Of a DNA stretch of 64,000 nucleotides, positions 44,540 to 55,916 are shown one piece after another. The position numbers were made by a program, and so were the translations under genes. The notes under the pieces are model-generated. The model saw only the letters and a program-made list of their open reading frames with translations. It had not been told where the DNA came from and did not search any database. This DNA is from Zanthoxylum bungeanum (Eukaryota; Streptophyta; Magnoliopsida; Sapindales; Rutaceae): contig SKCR01023724.1 in NCBI GenBank assembly GCA_019454045.1, positions 186,001 through 250,000 of the forward strand, given 5' to 3'. How positions within the stretch are numbered: position 1 is the stretch's first letter; each line of letters opens with the position of its first letter.

Positions 44540-45277
44540 CTATAACTTCATATCTCCTTGCAGGATATCATCTTTGGTAGATGGTTCCATGGCATGACAC
44601 TCTCTGCATGCAAACAGAAAAGAAATGAAAAATCTTCTGCAAATTCCTGCTTGCCTCTCATAATTCTTCTTCTTCTTCTCACCATGTCTCTTTGATCTCT
44701 TATCATTTTCCTTCACCAAACCCCCACCATTTTTCCTCTGTGAAATGTCACGTTTCAATGCTGGAACTGGTGTCAGATACTGCCACCTTTGAGAAGATCC
44801 ATACAACTGAGCAGTGACCATTTTGCTTGCTGTTGTTGCTGTTGATTTGTGTGCAAGTTTGTTGTAATACAACAAATTCCTCTCTGAATTGTCACTTGAT
44901 GAGCTTGTTCTTGCACTGCTGCAACTACTGCTTCTGCTGTTAGTACTATTACTTCTTGATGACATTAGTGAATCCTTGCTGCTAACACTGCTTGTTCGAC
45001 TCGCTGCACGAGAGAGACCAACAGTTGGTTGTTGTTGACATGGGAAAGAATGAGGCAAGAGCCTTCCATTGAAGAAAAGATGATCAGCTGGTGAGTTTCT
45101 TGATGGATCTTGAGATGGAGAATCCGGCGTCAAGCAACCGAATTCAAAGTCAGAATCTTTATCTGGATTTGGGGTGCTAGGAAAGGAGAAAATCTCACCG
45201 GAGCTAGACTTTTTCCGGCAGTTCTCCATGGTAGTTTCTGTGAGGGAGCTAGTTGAGGTGCATGAGTGAGGTTGCAT
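44540..45277 (-). CDS. Serine-rich protein, membrane-associated kinase regulator (MAKR)-like
   Basis: A single-exon frame of 245 codons. Conserved-looking blocks are GEIFSFPSTPNPDKDSDFEF, FGCLTPDSP, SPADHLFFNGRLLPHSFP and a long Ser/Thr/Arg-rich stretch (about residues 85-130: SRTSSVSSKDSLMSSRSNS). A basic Lys/Arg patch (about 185-210, RSKRHGEKKKKN) follows. This layout resembles plant membrane-associated kinase regulators, which bind the plasma membrane through basic patches and modulate receptor kinases. No transmembrane segment is evident. The start may instead be Met17 (MENCRKK), 48 bases downstream; both are in frame. The frame has no stops and codes for low-complexity sequence under apparent constraint, so I take it as a real gene. 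The exact family assignment is tentative. Confidence 0.78.
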   Translation of the reverse strand: MQPHSCTSTSSLTETTMENCRKKSSSGEIFSFPSTPNPDKDSDFEFGCLTPDSPSQDPSRNSPADHLFFNGRLLPHSFPCQQQPTVGLSRAASRTSSVSSKDSLMSSRSNSTNSRSSSCSSARTSSSSDNSERNLLYYNKLAHKSTATTASKMVTAQLYGSSQRWQYLTPVPALKRDISQRKNGGGLVKENDKRSKRHGEKKKKNYERQAGICRRFFISFLFACRECHAMEPSTKDDILQGDMKL

Positions 45278-46784
45278 TCTTGCATTTGTGACTATATATG
45301 TTTATATATATATATATATGCAATGCTTATAAGGAATGATATAAGAATACTTTTGGGCCCCTTTTGTTTGGTGATTTTGATATGCTTGGTGGCATAAATC
45401 ATGTAGACATATACTTGCCAACTCAACCTCAAATTAGCACATGATATTGTTGGTGGTGTTGTAATTATATTGTTAGTGTTGCTGAATGATGTAGCTTAGT
45501 GTGGCATTAGCATCCTTATGAAGATGCCATGTGAGCAAAAATTCTTAGATGTGTTAAAAAATAACAAGTCCAATGGTGGGAAATGATCCATTAATCCTAT
45601 CATATTCATATGGTGTTTGCTTATTCTATCCTTTTGTTGTGAGAAAAGAAACTTCAAGCAAATGCTTTCTTTAGTACTTTGTTGTTTATTCTTAATTCAA
45701 TAGATCAGTCTTTAATCTTTTGTCCACTTGGTTCTGTTTCTTTGAAGGACACATCCACCCAAATATACTCTTTGATATGTAAAGCAAAAGATACCTTTAA
45801 ATCTACCAATGAAGAGGAGAGGGGAGGGAGGTAGGTGGGCTAATCCACTGAATCAATTAACATATTAGTTGGGTTGTTTTTTTTTTTAATAAGATTTCAC
45901 AAGACCAAGTGCTATTATATGATGATGGGATCAACCCAGACTCAAAGAGAGCTTTCTTTCTTTGTGTTGTGGGAAGCAAAGCAAAGGCTCTGTAGGGACA
46001 ATCAAGTTATTAACATCAAAGAAGAATCAAAACTATCAATTATCAAAGAGTTAATCAAACATTTTGATGGCTCCTAGAAAATGGAAATGAGGACAAAGCA
46101 GTTATTAAAATAATCCTTATTGTCTCCCATTTGGGTTTCTGAGGACAGACTCTTGGCCCCATTTCAACATTTCATGCCCTAAGGACCAAGAGTCAAGCCA
46201 ATTTAAGGCCTGACTTTTTGTCCCCCACAAGCAAAGCATGTTCATTTGGTAGTAGTAATAATAATACTATTCCTTTGTTGATACTCTAATTCTTTGACTA
46301 GGAGCCAACTTTTGACCAAGAATTGTCTTATGATATTTGTTTCCAGGTCTGGGCAAAATTTGAGCCAACTTATAGGTCAAACCCATAAGTTTAACCCAAC
46401 ATCAGGAAGCAAATACAAACACCCAAATTGAGCATATTCATGTGTTGCTAAAGCTACTGCAAGCCCATAGTGTAATTGCTTCCTCATTGCTCCATTGGGG
46501 TTTGACCTAATTTCTTCTCACCACCTCATAGTTTCTTTACTTCTAATTGGGTCTCTAACAGTCCACACATAAATATTTTCATCATAGCTATACTCATTTT
46601 TTTTTTAGATATATTAATGTTTGATTATTAACAATCTGTTTTAAAAAGTATTGTAGGTATCACAGTCTTATAAAATTTTCTTTTAATTTTAAATCAATGT
46701 TACCACCACATAAAACTGCAGATACACATATCTATTTCTTCCAAACTTATTGAATTCACTACTATTTTGGTGAAAGCAGTTGAT
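45278..46784. other. Upstream region of the MAKR-like gene and intergenic sequence
   Basis: A TATATATATATA run at about 45305-45320 lies just upstream of the MAKR-like start on the minus strand. No other gene was recognised; the open frame at 45874-46077 has no recognisable content. Confidence 0.5.
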
Positions 46785-47905
46785 TTGGGTAAAAGGTGCA
46801 GTTAATGCAATATTCATATACTGTGAGAAGTTAGTAGTAGCAAAACTACTGTCCATTGATCATGAGTCGAGCTCAGAAAGGGAGCATAATGAAGGCAAAG
46901 GAGGCTATGTGTCAAACTTTCCAGGCATCAGTTTTTCCGAGAGACCAGCTAATTTTGTTCTGTTTCCATCTGGATTATAATGAGGATTCCACGAAGGGCT
47001 TTTTAGCATCTGAGATGACACGTAAAAATAATATATGAGAGATGGTTATGTTTACTAAGAAATATGTGCTAACATTAGAGGTGCTAATATGAGTTATGGC
47101 ACAACACAGATATGACATGAATTTTTCATATTCGGGTTGACACGATTGTTAATCATATCATGTTAACACATTTATTAATCACATCTTATTTGTGTTACAC
47201 CACCTTAATAAGTTACAAAAATACCCACTTATTAATCATGTTAATCGTAATCGTATTTTAATCCTATCAAACAAGACAACACGAACACCTCTATCTAACA
47301 AGAATTTTTGTGCTTCTTTTACTTGTGAAAACGGCGATTGATCATTAGGATGACAGTTTTGTTTTTATGAATTCAGGGGATGTTCCACATGTTGATGGAC
47401 GATTAACTGTGGCAAGGGCATTTGGTGACGGCCTGACAGGAGCTTGAAAATGCATATCAGTTCAGAACCAGATGTGGTGATGGAGATGATCGATGATGAT
47501 ACAGAGTCTGTAGAGATAAAATTATCCATATGGGGACTCGGTGTGCTAGGGTTAGGTACATGTGCTATTTTTTTTATACATATTGATTGCACGAGTTGGG
47601 TAAGGATATTGACATCATAAGGTAAAAATACGCATGTGTGGGGCTGGTTCGTCAGGGCGGATACAATTTTTCATACTTGTTGGATGAGCGAGTTAAATAT
47701 AGCTATTGACATTCTCGTGTCATACTTAGTCCGTTGCCTAATACAGGTTATGGAAGATTATGTTGAACCAAGATACAGCAGATGCCATCAAGAATGCAAA
47801 GGATGCTCGGTCTACAGAAAACACCTTACTGAAGAAGCATTTGCTAGAAATAGCCCCGATGACATTTCCTGCATTGTTGAATCTCTACTTGAGAATTTTG
47901 AAAGA
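46785..47905 (+). pseudogene. Protein phosphatase 2C pseudogene
   Basis: Three exon-like pieces match plant clade F PP2C Ser/Thr phosphatases in order. The first (46785-46925) reads IYCEKLVVA then KLLSIDHESSSERE and GKGGYVSNFPG; the GDSRA metal-binding segment that should follow LVVAN is missing. The second (about 47378-47520) reads GDVPHVDGRLTVARAFGD, then after a frameshift HISSEPDVVMEMIDDDTE. The third (about 47749-47905) reads DAIKNAKDAR, then in another frame KHLTEEAFARNSPDDISCIV, the C-terminal metal-binding motif. The DGLWD motif between the last two is lost. Deletions and frameshifts make it non-functional, and the N-terminal half is absent. Confidence 0.88.
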
Positions 47906-48116
47906 AAAAATATTATATTATATAAACAAATTCGTATATTATATATAGGCAATCAAAAATTATCTCCAAAAGACAGTTTTTAGTCATACTTTTTCGCATC
48001 CACGTCCCATTGTCGCGCCCATAAGAAACCATTGTAACGACAATATACACGAGCATCTCATTGTCGCACCAATGAGTATCCATTGTCGCGACAATATTAA
48101 TCAGAATGTTCTTTAT
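47906..48116. other. Short non-coding stretch with repeated ATTGTCGC
   Basis: CATTGTCGC occurs three times (about 48009, 48053 and 48080) with one perfect palindrome ATTGTCGCGACAAT. It may be a scrap of a DNA transposon; no ends were found. Confidence 0.4.
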
Positions 48117-48388
48117 TGTTAGAGTTGGTGCTCGGAGTGCCAATCTGGATCATATTTATATCTGATCCATGAATACAAACAATATCTTTTTTTTTCTTCA
48201 TAAAATTACTTATTTATGGTCGCACCACTTGTCTTTTATTATATATATTCGATCCAATTTAATTAGATTGAAACTAAATCCGATTTAATGATATATATAT
48301 ATATATATATTAGACAAAGATCCGATAATATATAATATAATGCGCGGTAACAAAGTAGTTTGTAATTAATATTGGGAAGTGTCACTAC
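48117..48388 (+). repeat. Start of a SIRE-like Copia LTR, interrupted by Gypsy-2
   Basis: It begins TGTTAGAGTTGGTGCTCGG and GTGCCAAT, the same opening as the LTRs at 9512 and 22108. After 272 bases it is cut by the Gypsy-2 LTR at 48389. The remainder must lie beyond the right edge of the window. Confidence 0.75.
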
Positions 48389-50448
48389 TGACCGGCGTAA
48401 ACACACACGTGTAACGCAAGCGCACGTATCGTTCAAGTATTATAAAAATATCGATCCCACGAGGACTTAATTCCTACTGTTGTTATTAAATATTGATACT
48501 ATTTATTTACAGGTATCTAATTATAGGGAGAATGAAATTGATTGTTTTTGGTTGAATGTGGATTTGCTAATTAAAATAAAAATAGACTCAAAAGAAAATA
48601 TTAAGGAAAATAAAAGAAAAGACTCAAGGATCTAGGGTCGTGACTCCACACAATATTAATATAAAGATGAATTGATTCTCTTATCTATGTGTAATAAATC
48701 AGATTGTTAACCTGAAACACGAAAATATGCAAAAGCCTCTCTCGATGGTCAGACTCAAATACCCAGTATAACCCAATTGAACCATATGTCTATGTCAACC
48801 AAATTACCTGGATTCATTAAGATTAAGTTCCAATTATGGCTACCCCGCCCGACATGTATATGTATATCCTGTAAGGAAATCTATTAAAGGGTCATCTATC
48901 CTCAAGGAAGATCGTGGGTTATTGAATCTAAGGCTGAAACCTAAAATCCCCATGTCTAGTTCATTTTAAGTTTACCATATCAATCTTATTGGTGATCAGA
49001 CAACAAGAAGCATTAAGCTTAAGACTCAATAAACAAACTAAAGAATTACCCATAAAAAGAAAATCAATTATTAAGTGTGAATATTGTGTTTCATCACTTC
49101 CCTAGAATAAAATAAAATGCTGGGGGGGGGGGTTAGAGGATCCACATTTAATATTTCTTATCTAGGAATCTCACTTATTATAATATATAAATTATTTTAT
49201 GTTCTGCTTTCTCAGGAATTAATAATGTTAAACATTTAAAACCAGCCATATAGACGGTAATCCATTTAGTCCAATTACACCAGCCATATAGGCGGTAATT
49301 ATCTGTCACATAAAGACCAGCCATATAGGCGGTAAAGTAATTTATATTTAGACTGACCATATAGGCGGTAATAAAGTCTGCCATTAATTAATCCGGTTAA
49401 ATTATAATTTATAAATTATAATTAAGTGAGATTTACCTAAATAATTATATTAAATGTTTCACCTTTTACCCCAACGGTAAATTAACTACTAAACATAAAA
49501 GAACAAAAAGAAAAGAAAATAAATTGTATTACAAAAAGTAAAATTGTATAATTGAAAATACTTAATTTAAATTATAAAAACTTAAACACACAAGATGCAA
49601 TCCTTAAAGTCCTTACAAAACTCAAGGAAGGCATGCTTTGAATTCCGAAATCGAGCTGAATTTATAGGCGTCAGTAGGGGGTTGGCGTCGCGACGCCCAG
49701 CTCGCGTCGCGACGCGGGTGATTGTCGACGTGGCAGCTTCTGGTTTGTCGGCTTCAGATTCTGGATAAGGTTATAAGGTGACACGTGGCAAGGTGGTTCG
49801 GAGTTCAATTATTGCGATACGTGGCGGCTTCTGATTGGCTGATTTCAGATTCTTATCGCCACGTGTCAATTACGGATAAGTGAGTCAATAATTGGCGTTG
49901 ACGTGGCGAAAGTGACTGTCGGCACCATAGAATTACGACACGTGGCACGCTGTGATTAGCTGATGATGACGTGGCGATGATGTGGCACGTTGACTCGGTC
50001 AACTGGTGATATGGATGATGACGTGGCTGACAGGTGGAGTGACACGTGGCACACATGGCGATGGTGACTGTCGGCACCGTAGGATGATGACACGTGGCAC
50101 ATCGCATGTTAGCAGATCGGTTGTGATGATGACATGTGGCACGACGCACGTTAGCAAAGTCAAAATTTTCTCAGATTCTGACTTGTGGAACCGGCGCACG
50201 TTAGCAAGTCTTGGTGCATGTTAGGCGTCGCGACGCCATAGGCTTGCGCGTCGCGACGCGTAGAATTACGAAAATGCCCTTTTGTCCAATTTCCACTGTT
50301 TTAGGCCCAAATCACCTCCAGAGAGTCCTGAAACTTCATTTATCTATAAAATAACACAAAACACATCAAAATATTCACAAAAATCAAGAAACTATACAAA
50401 ATATTAGGTTAAATGAGTGGGAAATATTGATATAATTACCACTCATCA
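48389..50448 (-). repeat. 3' LTR of Gypsy-2
   Basis: 2060 bp, same TGACCGGCGTAAAC start and CCACTCATCA end as the Gypsy-1 LTRs but more diverged. It carries a nine-base G run (about 49123-49132), four CCAGCCATATAGGCGGTAA-like units (about 49240-49385), the TATA box at 49659-49666, and the ACGTGG array (about 49730-50160) flanked by two pairs of GCGTCGCGACGC palindromes (about 49684 and 49706; 50223 and 50247). Confidence 0.92.
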
Positions 50449-50461
50449 CACCCCCAAACCT

Positions 50462-51771
50462 AACATTTTGCTAGTCCTCGAGCAAAACACATAATAAAAT
50501 AACATAAACATCTTTAAAATAAAATTTAACTAAGCCACTTTCGTAGGGATCACGGTTGCATTTAGCATATGCAACAAGCCTTTAAACCCCTAAGTGTCCC
50601 TAGTGGACGAGTTGTAGTCTCGTGAGGGCTTACAACAATGATACCCACAAACATTTTACAAAAGTAAAAAAAAAAAAAGTAAAACTAATGCACACAAAAG
50701 TAAAAAGACAAGAGAAAAGAGAATAAAGAAGTTAGTGACTAATCTGATGAAACTTCTACTCCAAGTTACTAGCTGTTTTGTTTCTTTCTAAATTACCGAA
50801 TAAGTAAATTCTCTGATTATATTTACCATTCTTCATATACACAGCCAACAAAATATTAATCAACTCATTTTTTCCCACAACAGTCACAAGTGTAGTTGAT
50901 AAAAGAGTAATATTTTTGTCCTAAAGTTCTATCAGATTTCACACCTTTTTGTAGCAATTGAATAATTTTTCGGATTTTTCTGATTTTTTCTTTGATTTTT
51001 GAATTTTTTTTTATTTATATACAATATCTTCCATCTATGTAGCGAGTGTTGGGTCGGTGGCTCCCAAACCAGTTGGCTTTAGGGCACCAGGTGTTAAGAC
51101 ACCCCTACGGACTTAATTACTCAGACTTCAGATATATATATTTTTGCAGCATCTTTGATCCATGTAGCGAGCTTTGGGCCAGTGACTCCTAAACCAGTTG
51201 GTTTTAGGGCACTAGGTGTTAAAACACCCTTACAGACATAATAACTCGGATCTTAGACGTTTTTTTTTTTACTCCATCACTTTTTGAGATGCTTCCTCCA
51301 ATTAAACTAGAGCACTGAATATTACAAACTTTTCGATTTTAGCTAATGTTCGTATGTTACTATGTATGTTGATAATACCTGCCAACTGAGCATATGAAGA
51401 TCCATTTTAGTCAGTTTTATGGAGAATTCACAAATTAAATAATTCAAAAGGAAATAAACAAAAATTAACTTGTTCCGAAATAGGTTTGAGATACGTCTCA
51501 GGAGTGAAAACTCCTTACTCAGCTATCTCTTACCAATTTCACCTTTTTAGTCAAAATAAAAACACAAAAACGCAAAATATTTTTGTAATTTTTTCAATTT
51601 TTTTTTGTATTTTTCGAAAAATTTTGGACTAAAAATAAAAACAACACACCACTAAAAACAAGTTACTGATCAACTAATTCCCTCCCCCAAACCTAAATGA
51701 GACATTGTCCCCAGTGTCTTAGAAGAAGAGTTTAGAAGATAATACATGGTTTGCTGAAAATCTACAGGAAA
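50462..51771 (-). other. 3' untranslated part of Gypsy-2 with the tandem hairpin repeat
   Basis: Collinear with 30121-31437. The duplicated unit with CAAACCAGTTGG and GGTGTTAAGACACC is at about 51030-51110 and 51155-51240. Confidence 0.8.
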
Positions 51772-52424
51772 TTAAAGGTTAAGATCCAGATTAATCCGAT
51801 GCCTCTTACCACGATCGTCCTCGGACCAATTTATCTTTGAAAGGATAGGGTCAACTTGTGGTTCATGTGCTAAGAGTTGGTCAATTAGATCCGGAGCAGT
51901 TCTGGCAGTGAAGAGGAGTTCTTTTAAAGGTTTTGACACGAACCCATTTCTTCGAGCATCATCAAGAAACACACAAAGAAAATCATAAAATCCATCAACG
52001 TGTACAGTCCAAGCAGTTTCTGGTGTATGTTCAAGTTCGCCCAAGATAACACTATAAAAATTTCCTCCAATATGCCCAAGCCACCTAGCAAAGCAATAAA
52101 AGCATCAGCACAGTTAATCATTTCCACTAGTCGCTCGGACATAACTGACACAATAAGTTCTTCTCCGTTTGATGGTCCAATAAGATTTGCATCTGCCAAG
52201 GGTTTTGGGATGATTCCCAAAACGTGACTGCCTCATTCCTGTACGACATTTGAAACGATCCCCATTAGTCCAAGATTGCCACCGCCATATACTAAGTGCA
52301 TATTCCTTGCAGCTAAGACTCGACCCAATTCCTGTGTTGCTTCTACGTATTGTGGCTTAGTACCAACACTAGTACCCCAAAATACACAGATGTTTTCAAC
52401 TCGTCTTCTTGAAGTGGCTTCCAT
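51772..52424 (-). pseudogene. LOG-like: Intronless LOG-family gene copy inside Gypsy-2
   Basis: The frame starts at 52424 with MEATSRRRVENICVFWG, the same start as the Gypsy-1 copy, then LVYGGGNLGLMG. It meets a TGA where Gypsy-1 has Gly in VQEGGSHVLG. The downstream frame (51924-52220) has GIIPKPLADANLIGPSNGEE but the catalytic motif has become LLGGLGILEE, with Pro and Thr both lost. After a frame change the C-terminus (51772-52044) reads FYDFLCVFLDDARRNGF and ends INLDLNL, longer than in Gypsy-1. The stop, the motif changes and the frameshift make it inactive. Its position between spacer and 3' untranslated region is the same as in Gypsy-1, showing a shared origin of the insertion. Confidence 0.87.
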
Positions 52425-52559
52425 GTTTTACTCTGGATGTCTTCAAAAGTGCAATGATGAGCTGAATTTATAACACCTGAAAAAGGTGAGTAATAATAGC
52501 ACTAGTATCTTCCAAATGACGATTGTTAGCTAAACAATAAAAGAAATCGTGAAAGGTCA

Positions 52560-52860
52560 AAAAGTCTGGATTCTGTCTATGAAAATAAAGATAATTATAA
52601 CAGAAAAGCAAATCAAAGCAATAATTAAGGTAACAGAACTGTGTACGTAATACGCCACTCGCTTAGTATAAATTTATTAGAATGCGTCTCAAGAACCCAT
52701 TCCTTACTCAGCCATCGCTAATGAATTATCTCTTATCTTTGCCAAACATCATTCCTTATGTCTTATGCTTTGGTTGAGCTTTTCCCTATAAAAATAACAC
52801 ACAAAATTAAAAACTCTACAACATGTATACACAAAATATAAAAACAGAAATTACAACAAA
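52560..52860 (-). pseudogene. Shortened relative of the Gypsy-1 Cys-containing ORF
   Basis: Segments such as GCGTCTCAAGA, CCTTACTCAGCCATC and CTAATGAATT match the part of Gypsy-1 that encodes the IRDGLSKESLDD stretch (32450-32530), but most of the ORF, including the Cys cluster, is deleted. Confidence 0.5.
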
Positions 52861-52946
52861 TTATATGGGTTGCCTCCCTACTAGCGCTAAATTTTTCGTC
52901 TTCAGCCAGACATGACTGAAATCCATCCGTCAAGGAGGTTTCAGCG

Positions 52947-53858
52947 TTATTTTGGACGTCCGATTAAAGACATTCCCATGTGCATTACTTTTGAAGGGTC
53001 TCTTCCAACGGTAAGGTGGTAAAAGAGTTTTGTCTCATTCAGTACTCGTGCCACCTTTTTAATATTTGTTGCTCCAGTGGTTCCTGAAAAGAAAGAAATA
53101 AAATCAGAAGGTCTCGTATGGTGCTTGACTTGGAATGAGAGTTCCATTCTATCAAGCTTCTGGGCGATATCTTTGATTTGTACTCCTCAAAACAGTAATG
53201 TTTCGTCTGAATGCTCTGAATCTTCAATAAGGTCTGACAATTGCTCCTCCATTTGCTCTGTTTCTTGCTCCACCTTTTCTTCACAGATGAATTTTAAAAT
53301 TTCCGTATTCAATTCTTCATCTGTCATATGTGAAATGCATGCTTCATAAGTGTCAATATGAGGATGTAAATTTATGTCTGTTTTTAGGTCTTCATCCTCT
53401 GATTTGAGTGAAATGATTAACTCAGATAGATCATCTTCAAACATTTGTGCAAAGCATTCTCCAAGATATTCATTTTGAGGCTGAAAAGTTTCATCCTCAT
53501 TTGTTGGTGCAGTTGGTACAAACAACTCAGCTTCTTCATCAGAGTCGGAATCTGAATAATAAAAGTCAAATCGAGACTTCGCTGGTTTGGGTTCCTGAAC
53601 TGATACCTCAGATTCCTGATACTACTCAGCCTCTTCCTCTGCTAAAGTGTCATCGTGAAATGCTTGGTACTCGAAGGCTTCATCAGTGTCATCTAAAAAT
53701 GCTCCTTGAGGTATGTAGCTTTGATTTTCTGTTAATTGTCTCATTTGTTCTTTCAGTCTCTGAATGAATGCTGATTGTCTCTGAATACTTTCGAATTGAT
53801 TTTGGACTGATTCAAGCATTGTATCCAACTTTTCGTCGTGTTTCTTGAACCAATCTTT
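52947..53858 (-). pseudogene. Gypsy-2 acidic ORF and gag-like coiled-coil region
   Basis: From the right, MDTMLESVQNQFESIQRQSA and FIQRLKEQMRQLTENQ form a coiled coil like the end of Gypsy gag. It is followed by acidic segments (53187-53525: LGECFAQMFEDDLSELIISL, CEEKVEQETEQMEEQLSDLI) and a final piece LDRMELSFQVKHH...MSLIGRP (52947-53147). A stop near 53620 and frame changes near 53185 break it. No protease or pol motif is present. I do not recognise the acidic part. Confidence 0.6.
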
Positions 53859-55896
53859 TGTTGGACAATTATGCCCATAGCGTCACTATTTGTACAGATC
53901 ATGGTGTTGTTGTACAAATTAACTATGTGACAAAGAAGATTGCTCTCTTATCATTTGTGATTAGATCACCTTAGATGTATAAATGATGAGAGGTCCCTAT
54001 GATTTGTTCCTGGACGGAGAATGATATGAGACAGTATCAGTCCACGTAGGATAAATCATTAAATATCCATAGTCAGAGTATTATCGAGATTGGACATCGA
54101 TAAATACGTAAAAGACTAGTATTGCACTTGTGCGCGTTGTGAGGGCACAACGTCATAGTTCTCATATATTTGGGTATTGGATACTCATGCAAGTGTAATA
54201 GGAGGTTGTGTTTCACCGATGGTACGGGAAACAGCTTCGCTCTGGATAGACTCCCTCCGAATCCCAATGGTAGTATGACTGTGTGTCTATGGGAGTCCGA
54301 AATCAGGGTATGTGTATTTGGTCTTAACCTGAGACTTGCACCGCTAATACTTACGACAATCAATATACTTTGGTTGAGGTCGTCCAGGGCTTTAACCGGT
54401 TCTGTGTACGCCAATACTGGGTATATTGAGAATTGTAGAGTATTGGGTGTGATGTCAAGATGGAAGTATCACTGCAGTCATAGTGGAGATGATGTCACAT
54501 AGGATACGGTATTAGTGCTCTTAAGTGCTGCGCGGCCATCGGGATATTATGACTAGGTCATGTATATCCGATTATAGAGACTAGTTACCAGACATCCGAC
54601 ATGTGCTTCGTACGGGGCAGACACAACTCCAGCCCCATGCCTAGCACGTGACCATCCGATACTAGATCGATATGCACTATACGATGTATACTACGCCTGA
54701 TACAGATCCTTCATTCCTGTAAGGATATTTCCGGAGAATTGGGTAGGCATGGTGCTTTGCTAGAAGCCAACCTTGTCTTGTGAATCGGTAAAACGTAGTA
54801 CTTGGTACTTACGTGTTCGGATAGTCCGACGACCGTATTTACTGCCAACATATCCGGGGATCTCATGGGTCGCTTCCCAATGATTCACCGATAATGTATG
54901 ACTCGCACTTTAATTAATCTGGGATTAATTCGATGAGAGAGAAAATTAATCTGGGATTAATTACAGAGATATTTTATCTGGGATAAAATATCGTCTAAAG
55001 AGAGAGAACGCGATTAATTTGGAATTAATCGGTAAAATAAATTTAATAGTTAAATTTGATTTTTCTATTTAATTTATTCGAATGGGCTAAAATTAATATA
55101 TCAGATATATTGATATGAATTGGATTTCATTACGAAATTAAAGTCGGACTTTAATGCGAACGAACGAATTAATTTAGAATTAATTCGTAAACGACCTTCG
55201 TAATATATTTGCGAGGCATCGATATTTAATTAAATTAGATTTAATTATTTAACGACGGAAGTTCGTTTAATCGGATTAAACGGAACCGAGCCGCGGCAAG
55301 TGTTCATAGAGATATTTGAATTTTGAATTCAAATATGTGGGGCCCATGTGTGGTAGGTGTACCTACCACCCAACTACCTTGTTTTGCTTTTTTTGAAAAA
55401 CCATTTACCACACCTACCAAGTTTAGGGTAAAAGTGAAATGTTTTTACCAAAAGTTAAAAGAAAAAAAATATCTCTACACTTATCTCTCTCTCTCTCTCT
55501 CTATCTATCCTTCTTCATTTCTTTCTCTCAAAATGGCGCCCAAGGGGCTGCTCACTGCCTGAAAATGGCGTGAGGCATGGAGGAAGAAGAATGACTGTTT
55601 TGAAGCAAAAATCATGAGTGCTAGCACACCGAGAGTTGTACGAAGGTGTTAGGGAAACCCACCCACGAGCCGGGAATCAAACGACGAAGATTGAAGCTCC
55701 AAATCTCAGATCCAAAACTGAAATTTCTTGGACAAAAATCTGTGCTTAGTGGGCATGGACCAGTGAGCATTTTTGAAGTTTTTTGTGTCGTTTCGTCTCT
55801 CAACCGATCGATGTGAGTATTCCGCTATCTCCTTTGATGTATTCACACATTATTTTCATGCTTGTTATGATCTTGGGACCTAAATAGAAACCAACA
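53859..55896 (+). repeat. 5' LTR of the right-hand Copia element
   Basis: 2038 bp. By eye it differs from the right LTR only by scattered single bases and one- to seven-base indels. A CT dinucleotide run lies at about 55487-55503. The short open frames at 54073-54502 and 55323-55803 are shadows without homology. Confidence 0.95.
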
Positions 55897-55897
55897 A

Positions 55898-55916
55898 TGG
55901 CATCAAGAGCCTAGGT
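55898..55916 (+). promoter_or_regulatory. Degenerate primer-binding site
   Basis: TGGCATCAAGAGCCTAGGT is recognisable as the Met-initiator type TGGTATCAGAGCCAGGT with one substitution and two single-base insertions. Confidence 0.65.

Noticed and set aside
49178..49384. Repeat peptide frame (AYMAGLYV-like)
   Set aside because: It is a translation of the LTR minisatellite with no start context or homology.
55323..55562. Small protein frame in the right-hand Copia LTR (and twin at 63328-63543)
   Set aside because: The frames differ between the two LTRs, include the CT microsatellite, and show no recognisable domain.
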